Shown piece by piece: positions 1-5,509 of a stretch of 6,764 bases of DNA. Source of the DNA: Dehalococcoidia bacterium (GTDB lineage Bacteria > Chloroflexota > Dehalococcoidia > Lucifugimonadales > JAGWBF01); contig JAGWBG010000080.1 of the NCBI GenBank assembly GCA_021296015.1, forward strand, positions 1 to 6,764. Direction: 5' to 3'. The notes under the pieces were generated by a model. It saw nothing but the letters and a program-made list of their open reading frames with translations. It was not told the origin of the DNA and did no database searches. The translations under genes and the position numbers were made by a program. Each line of letters begins with the position of its first letter. Position 1 is the first letter of the stretch.

Positions 1-537
1 CGAAAGTTCGATAGAGACGCGGACTACTCGTCATTGGCCAGTCAGTATGGCTTGCAAGTGCTGAAAGGCTCCGAGCTTGATACCCGGTTTGGGCATTTCT
101 TGGTCTACGGCGTAAATGACGGGCTGCTGAAAGCTATAGATTTTTCGAACGTGACCATGGACTCCCATGAGCTAATCAGGGAAGCAAGAGAACATGGAGC
201 AATCGCCGTTCCTGCCCATCCCGGCAGGACTGGAATCGGGCTATGCGAGTTCATTGAACAAGGATTCGAGTTCCCAGAGGTGCAGATTGTGGAAACCCTC
301 AACGGGGGTAGTCGCAAGGGCGAGAACGAAAGGGCGCTGCATCTTGCCCAGAAGCAACAATTGCACGAAATTGGCGGGAGCGATGCGCACCTGGTCAGCA
401 ACATCGTATCATGTATGACCAGCTTCAAGGCAGAAATAGGGAGTGAGCAAGCGCTGGTGGAAGCGCTTCTGTCGGGAGAATTCGCCCCCGTTCGCCTTGA
501 AGATACTCTACCCGGTAATTCTCCAACAGGTAAATAA
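1..537 (+). CDS. PHP-domain metal-dependent phosphoesterase (5' end outside window)
   Basis: The frame is open from the first base of the window, so the true start lies upstream and 178 C-terminal residues are visible. PHP proteins are metal-dependent hydrolases acting on phosphoester bonds, including nucleoside bisphosphate and histidinol-phosphate phosphatases. Metal-ligand motifs seen, numbered from the first codon: Glu25 in GSELDT, His32 in GHFLVYG, His73 in AHPGR, and Asp128/His130 in GGSDAH. The stretch ETLNGGSRKGENERA before GGSDAH is typical of the family's C-terminal half. The N-terminal HxH motif would be upstream and cannot be checked. It ends with TAA 11 bases before the next gene, so co-transcription is likely. 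The substrate cannot be told; the hisZ/hisG pair downstream does not show it is histidinol phosphatase, because AHPGR/GGSDAH are generic PHP motifs. Family assignment is firm, substrate unknown. Confidence 0.88.
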   Translation, partial: RKFDRDADYSSLASQYGLQVLKGSELDTRFGHFLVYGVNDGLLKAIDFSNVTMDSHELIREAREHGAIAVPAHPGRTGIGLCEFIEQGFEFPEVQIVETLNGGSRKGENERALHLAQKQQLHEIGGSDAHLVSNIVSCMTSFKAEIGSEQALVEALLSGEFAPVRLEDTLPGNSPTGK

Positions 538-541
538 GGAG
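536..541 (+). promoter_or_regulatory. Ribosome binding site of the first MaoC-like gene
   Basis: AAGGAG lies seven bases before ATG 549 and overlaps the TAA stop of the PHP gene. This supports the ATG as the start and suggests translational coupling with the upstream gene. Confidence 0.75.
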
Positions 542-548
542 TCGGATA

Positions 549-998
549 ATGGTGCTGGAACTGGACTACGACAGGTCCCTCCTGGGCAAGGACCACCGGG
601 CAGGACCAATTGAAGTGACCAAGGAGTTAATTCAAGATTTCTGCAAGGCCATTGGAGAGACAAATCCAATTTATACCGATGAGGAAGAGGCCAGAAAGGC
701 AGGCTACCCCACCGTCATAGCGCCGCCTACGCTATGTACCATCTTCCTTCGGAGGGTAATAATCCCCGACATCAGGCTCAACTTTGGCAAAGCGCGTTTC
801 CACGCCGGCCAGGTGGTAGAACCCATAGCTCCTATTATGGCCGGGGACTCTTTGATGGCTTCATCCTACCTTAAGGAGGTGTACCCGAAGACCGGACGGT
901 CCGGGACAATGGTGTTTATCGTATGGGCGACTACGTTCACTAATCAGAGGGGCGAGACGGTAGCAGAGGTCCAGGAATCTTACGCTGCACGAGAGTAG
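549..998 (+). CDS. MaoC-like hot-dog dehydratase, N-terminal-type (FAS1-DH-like) subunit
   Basis: A 149-residue single hot-dog domain protein. The N-terminal region, with FCKAIGETNPIYTDEEEA at residues 31-48 followed by GYPTVIAPPT at 52-61, matches the MaoC N-terminal/FAS1-type dehydratase family, to which the HadA/HadC-type mycobacterial subunits also belong. These proteins hydrate enoyl thioesters or dehydrate 3-hydroxyacyl thioesters, usually as heterodimers with a second hot-dog subunit. In the R-hydratase signature GDxNPxHxD, catalytic Asp and His would fall at Glu37 and Tyr42 here, so this chain probably is not the catalytic half; NP (39-40) and Asp44 are kept. The gene is followed after only eight bases by another hot-dog gene, its likely partner. 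Start ATG 549 has a good ribosome binding site. The fold and pairing are well supported; the acyl substrate is unknown. Confidence 0.85.
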   Translation: MVLELDYDRSLLGKDHRAGPIEVTKELIQDFCKAIGETNPIYTDEEEARKAGYPTVIAPPTLCTIFLRRVIIPDIRLNFGKARFHAGQVVEPIAPIMAGDSLMASSYLKEVYPKTGRSGTMVFIVWATTFTNQRGETVAEVQESYAARE

Positions 999-1006
999 AG
1001 GATGAT

Positions 1007-1441
1007 ATGGCACATGGGCAGATTGAATACTATGAAGATGTCGAGCTAGGGCATGAAATCGGCCCTCTGGAGGAGGACATTAGCGACGAGTCGGTAGTCG
1101 ACTTCTGCGAGGTCACAGGCGCGACCATGCCCAACCGTTTCACCGATGCTGAGATAGCGCAAAGGGTGCGTCTGTCTGGCCCTATTGTCCCGGGAATCAT
1201 GAGCATGGCTATTATGGCGCGGCTCCTCACAGACTGGTCTCCCAAGGGCGTCCTCAAGCACTTTGACGTGGTCTTCCGTCAGCCCGTGCCTCATACATCC
1301 GTTTCTATCAGTGCTTTGGTGACTGACAAACGGGAAGAAAGCGGAGAGTACCTGGTAGAGTGTGACGTGTATTTATCAAATGAGGAAAGTGGGCGTATGA
1401 TTGGGGGAAGGGCCATAATTTCGCTGCCAAGTCGCGGGTAA
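1007..1441 (+). CDS. MaoC-like hot-dog dehydratase, second subunit
   Basis: A 144-residue single hot-dog protein. The opening YYEDVELGHEIGP (residues 8-20) is the usual MaoC start, GPIVPGIMSMAIMARLL (58-74) is the central hot-dog helix, and FDVVFRQPVPH corresponds to the family's 'vrFr-PV' strand. It looks like the C-terminal-type (MaoC/PaaZ) partner of the preceding gene. In active R-hydratases the helix is preceded by GDxNPxHxD carrying the Asp/His dyad; here the segment is GATMPNRFTD (38-47), so Thr or another residue replaces Asp and Phe45 falls at the His position. Start ATG 1007 follows AGAGGA at 997-1002. The eight-base gap indicates a shared transcript. It probably forms a heterodimer with the upstream product; whether the complex is a hydratase/dehydratase or has another thioester-related role is open. 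Confidence 0.82.
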   Translation: MAHGQIEYYEDVELGHEIGPLEEDISDESVVDFCEVTGATMPNRFTDAEIAQRVRLSGPIVPGIMSMAIMARLLTDWSPKGVLKHFDVVFRQPVPHTSVSISALVTDKREESGEYLVECDVYLSNEESGRMIGGRAIISLPSRG

Positions 1442-1480
1442 TCGGCAAGTATGGGCAAATCGGGTAATATCGCTCCCCGC

Positions 1481-1508
1481 GTGAGGCCGATGATGACCCC
1501 ATTATACT
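1481..1508 (+). promoter_or_regulatory. Possible weak sigma70-type promoter before the biotin ligase gene
   Basis: The 105 bases between the second MaoC gene and TTG 1547 hold a good -10 match, TATACT at 1503-1508, with a poor -35 candidate GTGAGG at 1481-1486 and a 16-base spacer. Transcription would then begin about 30 bases before the start codon. The -35 matches only three of six consensus bases, so read-through from upstream is equally possible. No clear terminator hairpin is visible in the gap. Confidence 0.25.
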
Positions 1509-1537
1509 ATGGACCTTAGCATTGCCGGCCAGTGAAT

Positions 1538-1545
1538 GGAGGAGA
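1538..1545 (+). promoter_or_regulatory. Ribosome binding site deciding the biotin ligase start
   Basis: GGAGGAGA precedes TTG 1547, with the GGAGG core four bases away. The in-frame GTG at 1532 lies upstream of this site and has no purine-rich sequence of its own, so TTG 1547 is preferred. GTG 1562 and ATG 1571 are in-frame alternatives that would leave this site too far away. Confidence 0.55.
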
Positions 1546-1546
1546 C

Positions 1547-2407
1547 TTGACTAGGAATATAGTGTCGGGGATGCTCCGGGACGGGTTGTATACACGGGTG
1601 GTGGGAAAACGAATCGCCTACTTCCGACACATATCTTCCACCATGGACGAAGCGGTCCGTCGAGCGCAAGAGGGTGTAGAGGAGGGCACGGTGGTCCTGG
1701 CCGGGAGGCAAACGGCCGGACGTGGCAGGTTCGGGCGGACGTGGGTGTCGGAACGCGGCAACCTCTACCTGTCTATTGTTCTTCGGCCCTCTTTACAGGT
1801 CCTCCAGTACCTCAGATTGCTATCCAGCGTAGCTGTCCTGCGTGCGATACGGAACACCACGGGTCTGGAGCCGACTATCAAATGGCCGAACGATTTGAGA
1901 TTAAGTGGCAGGAAGGTCTGTGGCATTCTGGTGGAAAATGCCCTTCAAGATAACAGTGTGCAATATGCTATTGTAGGGATCGGCATAAATGTGTCTATCG
2001 CACCCTTTGCGTCACACGGACTGGTCAACGCAGCCACAAGCCTCAATGAGGCGGCGGCCAGGGAGATAGACCTAGAAACCTTGCTGAAAAACCTGCTCCA
2101 TGAGATGGATAGTCTATATCTACCCCTGCGACCACATTCAAGCCCGGCTCTCAAGCAAGCCGGGAATGGTGCCACCGATTCCACCGTGCTCCAACCCACT
2201 CTTGATCGAGTAGTCAACGAGTGGCGGAGCCATCTGGAGACCTTGGGCACTCACGTAGAGGTCCGGTGGCATGACGACTTGTACACAGGACTCGCTGAAG
2301 ATGTTGACAAGATGGGGAATCTCATACTACGGCAATGTGACGGCACACGCGTAACCCTTCCAGCCGGAGAGGTAACGATGTCCGTCAAGACCGGGGATGT
2401 GGAGTAA
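1547..2407 (+). CDS. birA: Biotin--[acetyl-CoA-carboxylase] ligase (group I, no HTH domain)
   Basis: Biotin protein ligase activates biotin with ATP to biotinyl-AMP and attaches it to the lysine of a biotin carboxyl carrier protein; it acts in the cytoplasm. With TTG 1547 the protein has 286 residues. Motifs seen: STMDEA near residues 31-36; the biotinyl-AMP loop GRGRFGRTW at 58-66; KWPND at 112-116; GRKVCGILVE with the likely catalytic Lys at 123; GIGINV at 144-149. The C-terminal small domain (about 245-274, LYTGLAEDVDKMGNL then VTLPAGEV) is present. There is no N-terminal winged helix, so it should not act as the biotin-operon repressor that E. coli BirA is. About 20 Ser/Pro/Asn-rich residues near 197-217 look like an insertion before the C-terminal domain. 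No carboxylase gene lies in the window. It ends three bases before the first SDR gene, implying one transcript. Confidence 0.93.
   Translation: MTRNIVSGMLRDGLYTRVVGKRIAYFRHISSTMDEAVRRAQEGVEEGTVVLAGRQTAGRGRFGRTWVSERGNLYLSIVLRPSLQVLQYLRLLSSVAVLRAIRNTTGLEPTIKWPNDLRLSGRKVCGILVENALQDNSVQYAIVGIGINVSIAPFASHGLVNAATSLNEAAAREIDLETLLKNLLHEMDSLYLPLRPHSSPALKQAGNGATDSTVLQPTLDRVVNEWRSHLETLGTHVEVRWHDDLYTGLAEDVDKMGNLILRQCDGTRVTLPAGEVTMSVKTGDVE
2401..2404 (+). promoter_or_regulatory. Ribosome binding site of the first SDR gene
   Basis: GGAG within the last codons of the biotin ligase gene lies six bases before TTG 2411. It supports this TTG as the start, and the placement inside the upstream gene suggests coupled translation. 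Confidence 0.55.
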
Positions 2408-2410
2408 CTC

Positions 2411-3214
2411 TTGCTTGATAAACTTAGCCTGGACGGGAAAGTGGTTATCGTTACAGGTGGCGGGACTGGGTTGGGAAAGGCCATGGTACAGGCCCTCGCC
2501 CGGGCTGGCGCCAACGTCGCCATTGCAGCCAGGAGACGGGGGCCCATAGAAGAGGTCGTCGCCGAGGTAGAGTCCCTGGGGCGCAAGGGCCTCGCCATCC
2601 CCACGGATGTCAGCGATTCCAGGCAGGTTGAGCACATGGTGGCGCTCACCTTGGACGAGCTTGGCAAGATAGATGTACTGATAAACAACGCCGGAAGGAC
2701 GGCGGAGAATAATCCTGCTCCTATTTGGGAGGTGACCGACGAGGAGTGGCGAGCCGGCATAGATACAAACCTCAGCGGCGCCTTCTACTGTGCACGTGCG
2801 GTATCAAAATATATGGTGGACCGGGGTAGTGGCAAGATTATCAACGTGGCATCGGGGTTCGGCCTGCGCGGCGTCAGGGACCTGTATATATACACCTGTA
2901 GTAAAGGCGGTATGCTCCAACTGACACGCACTCTAGCCATGAGCCTGGGGCGATATGGGGTCACTGCCAACACCATTGTGCCCGGATTCATACCGACCAG
3001 GGGCACTGACTCCTTCAGACGGAGTTTGCCGGGTTCAGGGGACGTAATCCCCATAGGCAGACTGGGCCAGCCTGAAGACATCGGCCCTATTGCGGTATTT
3101 CTGGCTTCTAACGCCTCTGACTACATGAACGGGGAAATGATTATCATGGACGGTGGAGGACTTGCCGGCGGATACGCACCTACCGGCCACGCACCTGAGA
3201 TACCGATAGTGTAA
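2411..3214 (+). CDS. Classical short-chain dehydrogenase/reductase, complete active site
   Basis: A 267-residue classical SDR, a Rossmann-fold NAD(P)H-dependent oxidoreductase of hydroxyl/carbonyl groups. The cofactor motif TGGGTGLG is at residues 15-22 and NNAG at 92-95. The catalytic tetrad is intact: Asn120 in DTNLSG, Ser148 in NVASG, Tyr161 and Lys165 in YTCSK, with the usual 13-residue Ser-Tyr spacing. PG at 191-192 and MDGGG near 246-250 close the fold. Arg residues at 41-43 after the second strand, where NAD-specific enzymes have Asp, suggest NADPH (inference). About 15 residues (GGYAPTGHAPEIPIV) follow the usual SDR end. It is likely a 3-oxoacyl (FabG-like) or sugar/polyol-type reductase, but the substrate cannot be read from sequence. 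Start is TTG 2411. It is followed 35 bases later by a divergent SDR paralogue, with which it could form a mixed oligomer. Confidence 0.92.
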   Translation: MLDKLSLDGKVVIVTGGGTGLGKAMVQALARAGANVAIAARRRGPIEEVVAEVESLGRKGLAIPTDVSDSRQVEHMVALTLDELGKIDVLINNAGRTAENNPAPIWEVTDEEWRAGIDTNLSGAFYCARAVSKYMVDRGSGKIINVASGFGLRGVRDLYIYTCSKGGMLQLTRTLAMSLGRYGVTANTIVPGFIPTRGTDSFRRSLPGSGDVIPIGRLGQPEDIGPIAVFLASNASDYMNGEMIIMDGGGLAGGYAPTGHAPEIPIV

Positions 3215-3239
3215 ACTCTCAGCCCACAGTATGATATTT

Positions 3240-3244
3240 GGAGG
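3240..3244 (+). promoter_or_regulatory. Ribosome binding site deciding the start of the second SDR gene
   Basis: GGAGG lies five bases before TTG 3250. The upstream in-frame TTG at 3238 overlaps this site and has no purine-rich sequence at the right distance, so TTG 3250 is the more likely start. Confidence 0.7.
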
Positions 3245-3249
3245 CATCG

Positions 3250-4023
3250 TTGCCCATTCTTGAAGAGTACAGGCTAACTGATAGGGTTGCTATTGTCGCC
3301 GGGGATGGCACTCTCGACTCCAATGTCTTCACTCCCTATCTGGCTGAGGCACTCGCCGAGGCCGGCGCCCGTGTTTTCGTCGCTGCGAGAAGCGCCGACG
3401 TGATGGATGAATCTGTGCGCAGAGCTAACGCAATTGGTGGAGAGGCTCATGGCATCCTGTGCGACCATACCAATGAGCAGGACGTGGAGATGGTTTTCAC
3501 AGAAGCCCTGAACCGCTTCGGACGTGTGGACATACTTGTGAACAACTTGCGGACCGAGTTTGGGAAGTCCTTTGACCAAGTTACGGTTGACGAATACGAG
3601 ACGGTAATGGGTAGAAATGTTAGGTCGGTCTTCCTGATGTGCCGTGCGGCGGGAACTCGGATGATGGCGCAAGGTAGGGGAAGGATAGTTAACATAATAT
3701 CAGGGCTGGCAGAGCGTGGATTGTGGAACTCTGCCGCATATTGCGCCAGCCAGGGAGCCGTCCTCCAGTTGACCAAGGCCCTGGCTCTGGAGTGGGGCAG
3801 GCACAACATACGGGTCAACGCCATCGGCACCGGCTGGTTCAGTTCGGAAGAGCTGCCCCTGGAAGAGGCCCAGAAGGAGCTTCTGGTGCGTTTCATTCCC
3901 CTGCGTCGGAAGGGACACCCAAGGGACATCGCCCCGGCCCTTGTGTACTTGACCTCTGACTCCTGCGACTATACCACGGGGCAGCCCATCTACATAGATG
4001 GCGGCCTGATGGCTCATCCGTGA
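3250..4023 (+). CDS. Divergent SDR-family protein lacking the catalytic lysine
   Basis: A 257-residue protein over the full length of the SDR fold but with several key positions changed (numbering from TTG 3250). The glycine motif reads AGDGTLDSNVF (17-27) instead of TGxxxGxG, reminiscent of the looser motif of divergent/enoyl-reductase-type SDRs. NNAG is NNLR (98-101). Asn123 and Ser151 are kept, and Tyr164 is 13 residues after the Ser, but the motif is YCASQ: Gln168 (codon CAG) stands at the catalytic lysine. The PG motif is replaced by GTGWF (about 188-192). The C-terminal YIDGG is normal. The coding frame is clean with no frameshift, so this is a maintained gene rather than a decayed one. 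Options are a non-catalytic partner of the preceding SDR, a reductase with altered chemistry, or a binding protein. The preceding gene ends 35 bases upstream. Confidence 0.88.
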   Translation: MPILEEYRLTDRVAIVAGDGTLDSNVFTPYLAEALAEAGARVFVAARSADVMDESVRRANAIGGEAHGILCDHTNEQDVEMVFTEALNRFGRVDILVNNLRTEFGKSFDQVTVDEYETVMGRNVRSVFLMCRAAGTRMMAQGRGRIVNIISGLAERGLWNSAAYCASQGAVLQLTKALALEWGRHNIRVNAIGTGWFSSEELPLEEAQKELLVRFIPLRRKGHPRDIAPALVYLTSDSCDYTTGQPIYIDGGLMAHP

Positions 4024-4035
4024 ATCGGTTTGCCC

Positions 4036-4065
4036 TTCCCTCCACATCCTCCCTTGGTGTAGAAT
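4036..4065 (+). promoter_or_regulatory. Possible promoter for the hisZ-hisG pair
   Basis: The 58-base gap before ATG 4082 contains TAGAAT at 4060-4065, a fair -10 hexamer preceded by TG. A weak -35 candidate, TTCCCT at 4036-4041, sits 18 bases upstream. Transcription would start near 4072, giving a leader of about ten bases. There is no purine-rich ribosome binding site before the ATG, which fits a leaderless or near-leaderless message. The -35 match is poor, so this remains a suggestion. Confidence 0.3.
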
Positions 4066-4081
4066 ACTAGCGTCCGAATAT

Positions 4082-5509
4082 ATGGAAAAGCTTCAACATC
4101 TCCACGGAATGAGCGACATCTCTCATGAGTCCTGGCAGCGTCTCAGGGCAAGCCAAGACTATCTAAGGGAGTTCTTTTCACTTTACGGCTACCAGATGAT
4201 TGAAACTCCCGTTCTTGAGCCGACGGAATTGTTCTTACGAAAGTCCGGCGGTGAGTTGGCAACCCGCATGTACACCTTCATTGACCCCGGTGGCAACCAG
4301 GTGAGTCTGCGCCCGGAATACACTGCTTCCATCTTAAGACGGGTCCTCAAGGAGGACACTACAAATCGTATGCCCATACGCGTGCAATATGCTGGCCCCG
4401 TCTTTCGTTACGAAGCAGATAGCCACCTATCTCGTCAGTTCACCCAGGTTGGTGCCGAGCTAATGGGGTCGTATGACCCCAGAGCCGATACTGAAGTGCT
4501 ATCACTCAGTTGCATGGCGTTATCAGGAATGGGACTTGGTGGACACCACCTGGCTGTGGGAGACATCGGCGTGCTCCACAAACTCCTGGAATCTGTTGGC
4601 CTATCTGAGAGAGCAATATTATTCATACTAAGCAACATCGCCGGCCTGAAAGGTGGTCAGGACGGGATTGACAGGACGTTAGAGAGAGCGAAGCAGGTCC
4701 GGCTTGTTTCAGTAGAGCACCGGCAAAGCTATCTTGGCGCATCCATCGGGGATATGGAGGAAGAGCAGGCCAGAGGGTTGCTGTATGGGCTTCTTCAGTG
4801 GGCAGAGGTGGGTTCATTGGGCCAGAGAGAACCCTCAGAGGTAGTGGAGCGTATGCTCCGCAAGTTCCGAGGGGGTGATGACCTTGTCAAACTGCAACGT
4901 GGCCTTGAGATAGCCCAGCAACTGGCCGGCCTTCGTGGACACCCCGATTTCTGCATCAAGGCGGCTGGTGAACTTATAACGTCATACGGCTTAGACACGG
5001 CGGTGCTGAATAGGATCACAGAAGTGATGGAACTCCTAGATGTTTCTGGGCTACACGATACCATCGCAGTCCTGGACTTTGGGCTAGTGAGGGATTTGGC
5101 ATATTATAACGGTATTGTCTTTGAGTTAAGTCACCCTGCCATGGAAACAACTTTAGGGGGCGGCGGGAGGTACGACGGCTTGGCGAGAGCCCTGGGAAGC
5201 CACTCCAACATGCCTGCCCTCGGTTTCGCCTACGCCTTGGAGCCTCTATTGGATACCCTGGAAAGGGTGGGTAAGTCGGAACAGAAGGGTGACAATGCTT
5301 CTGGCTGCGTGCTAGTGTTGAGTAGCGACACCAGCACTTATGTGGAGGCCTGTCGCTTGGCCCGGGAGATGCGTCATAAAGGAACACCCGTAGAGGTGGA
5401 CGTATGCGGCATGGGCGTTGAGCAGGGCGTCTCATACGCAAGGGCTAAAGGTATGACGGAGGTCATAATAGTAGGCAGTGATGGAACGAGCACCACACAT
5501 GAACTCTAA
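4082..5509 (+). CDS. hisZ: HisRS-like ATP phosphoribosyltransferase regulatory subunit (HisZ-like)
   Basis: A 475-residue class II aminoacyl-tRNA-synthetase-like protein related to histidyl-tRNA synthetase. HisZ proteins are HisRS paralogues that bind HisG and regulate the first step of histidine synthesis. Seen: LHGMSDI at the N-terminus; LEPTELF (45-51); SLRPEYTAS (75-83); motif 2 with GPVFRYE (105-111) and RQFTQVGAE (118-126); a HisRS 'RGLDYY'-like site that reads RDLAYYNG (337-344); and motif 3 TLGGGGRYDG (357-366). The motif 2 loop lacks the HisRS RPQxGRYRQF signature, and the histidine site has Gly-to-Asp and Asp-to-Ala changes, both arguing against a working synthetase. After about residue 408 comes a shortened anticodon-binding-like domain (VLVLSS to VIIVGSDG) that stops early, whereas most HisZ proteins lack this domain. 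Overlap with hisG is the strongest functional evidence. A true but degenerate hisS is the main alternative. ATG 4082 has no visible ribosome binding site. Confidence 0.78.
   Translation: MEKLQHLHGMSDISHESWQRLRASQDYLREFFSLYGYQMIETPVLEPTELFLRKSGGELATRMYTFIDPGGNQVSLRPEYTASILRRVLKEDTTNRMPIRVQYAGPVFRYEADSHLSRQFTQVGAELMGSYDPRADTEVLSLSCMALSGMGLGGHHLAVGDIGVLHKLLESVGLSERAILFILSNIAGLKGGQDGIDRTLERAKQVRLVSVEHRQSYLGASIGDMEEEQARGLLYGLLQWAEVGSLGQREPSEVVERMLRKFRGGDDLVKLQRGLEIAQQLAGLRGHPDFCIKAAGELITSYGLDTAVLNRITEVMELLDVSGLHDTIAVLDFGLVRDLAYYNGIVFELSHPAMETTLGGGGRYDGLARALGSHSNMPALGFAYALEPLLDTLERVGKSEQKGDNASGCVLVLSSDTSTYVEACRLAREMRHKGTPVEVDVCGMGVEQGVSYARAKGMTEVIIVGSDGTSTTHEL

Noticed and set aside
105..596. Antisense open frame of 163 codons opposite the PHP gene
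   Set aside because: Its translation is rich in Ser, Pro and Arg with no family resemblance, and the sense strand encodes clear PHP motifs over the same bases.
2251..2760. Antisense open frame of 169 codons across the biotin ligase/SDR junction
   Set aside because: Low-complexity Ser/Thr/Pro-rich product spanning two recognisable genes on the other strand; typical shadow frame.
3238..3249. Upstream TTG 3238 as the start of the second SDR
   Set aside because: The TTG overlaps the GGAGG that serves TTG 3250 and has no binding site of its own.
3447..3929. Antisense open frame of 160 codons within the second SDR gene
   Set aside because: No recognisable motifs; the SDR fold on the + strand explains the bases.
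3250..4023. Second SDR as a pseudogene
   Set aside because: The frame is uninterrupted, the ribosome binding site is good, and fold-wide features are kept; changes are confined to specific active-site motifs.
4082..5509. Histidyl-tRNA synthetase (hisS) as the name for this gene
   Set aside because: The motif 2 loop and the RGLDYY site are altered, the C-terminal domain is cut short, and the gene overlaps hisG; HisZ-like fits better, though a search for another hisS in the genome would settle it.
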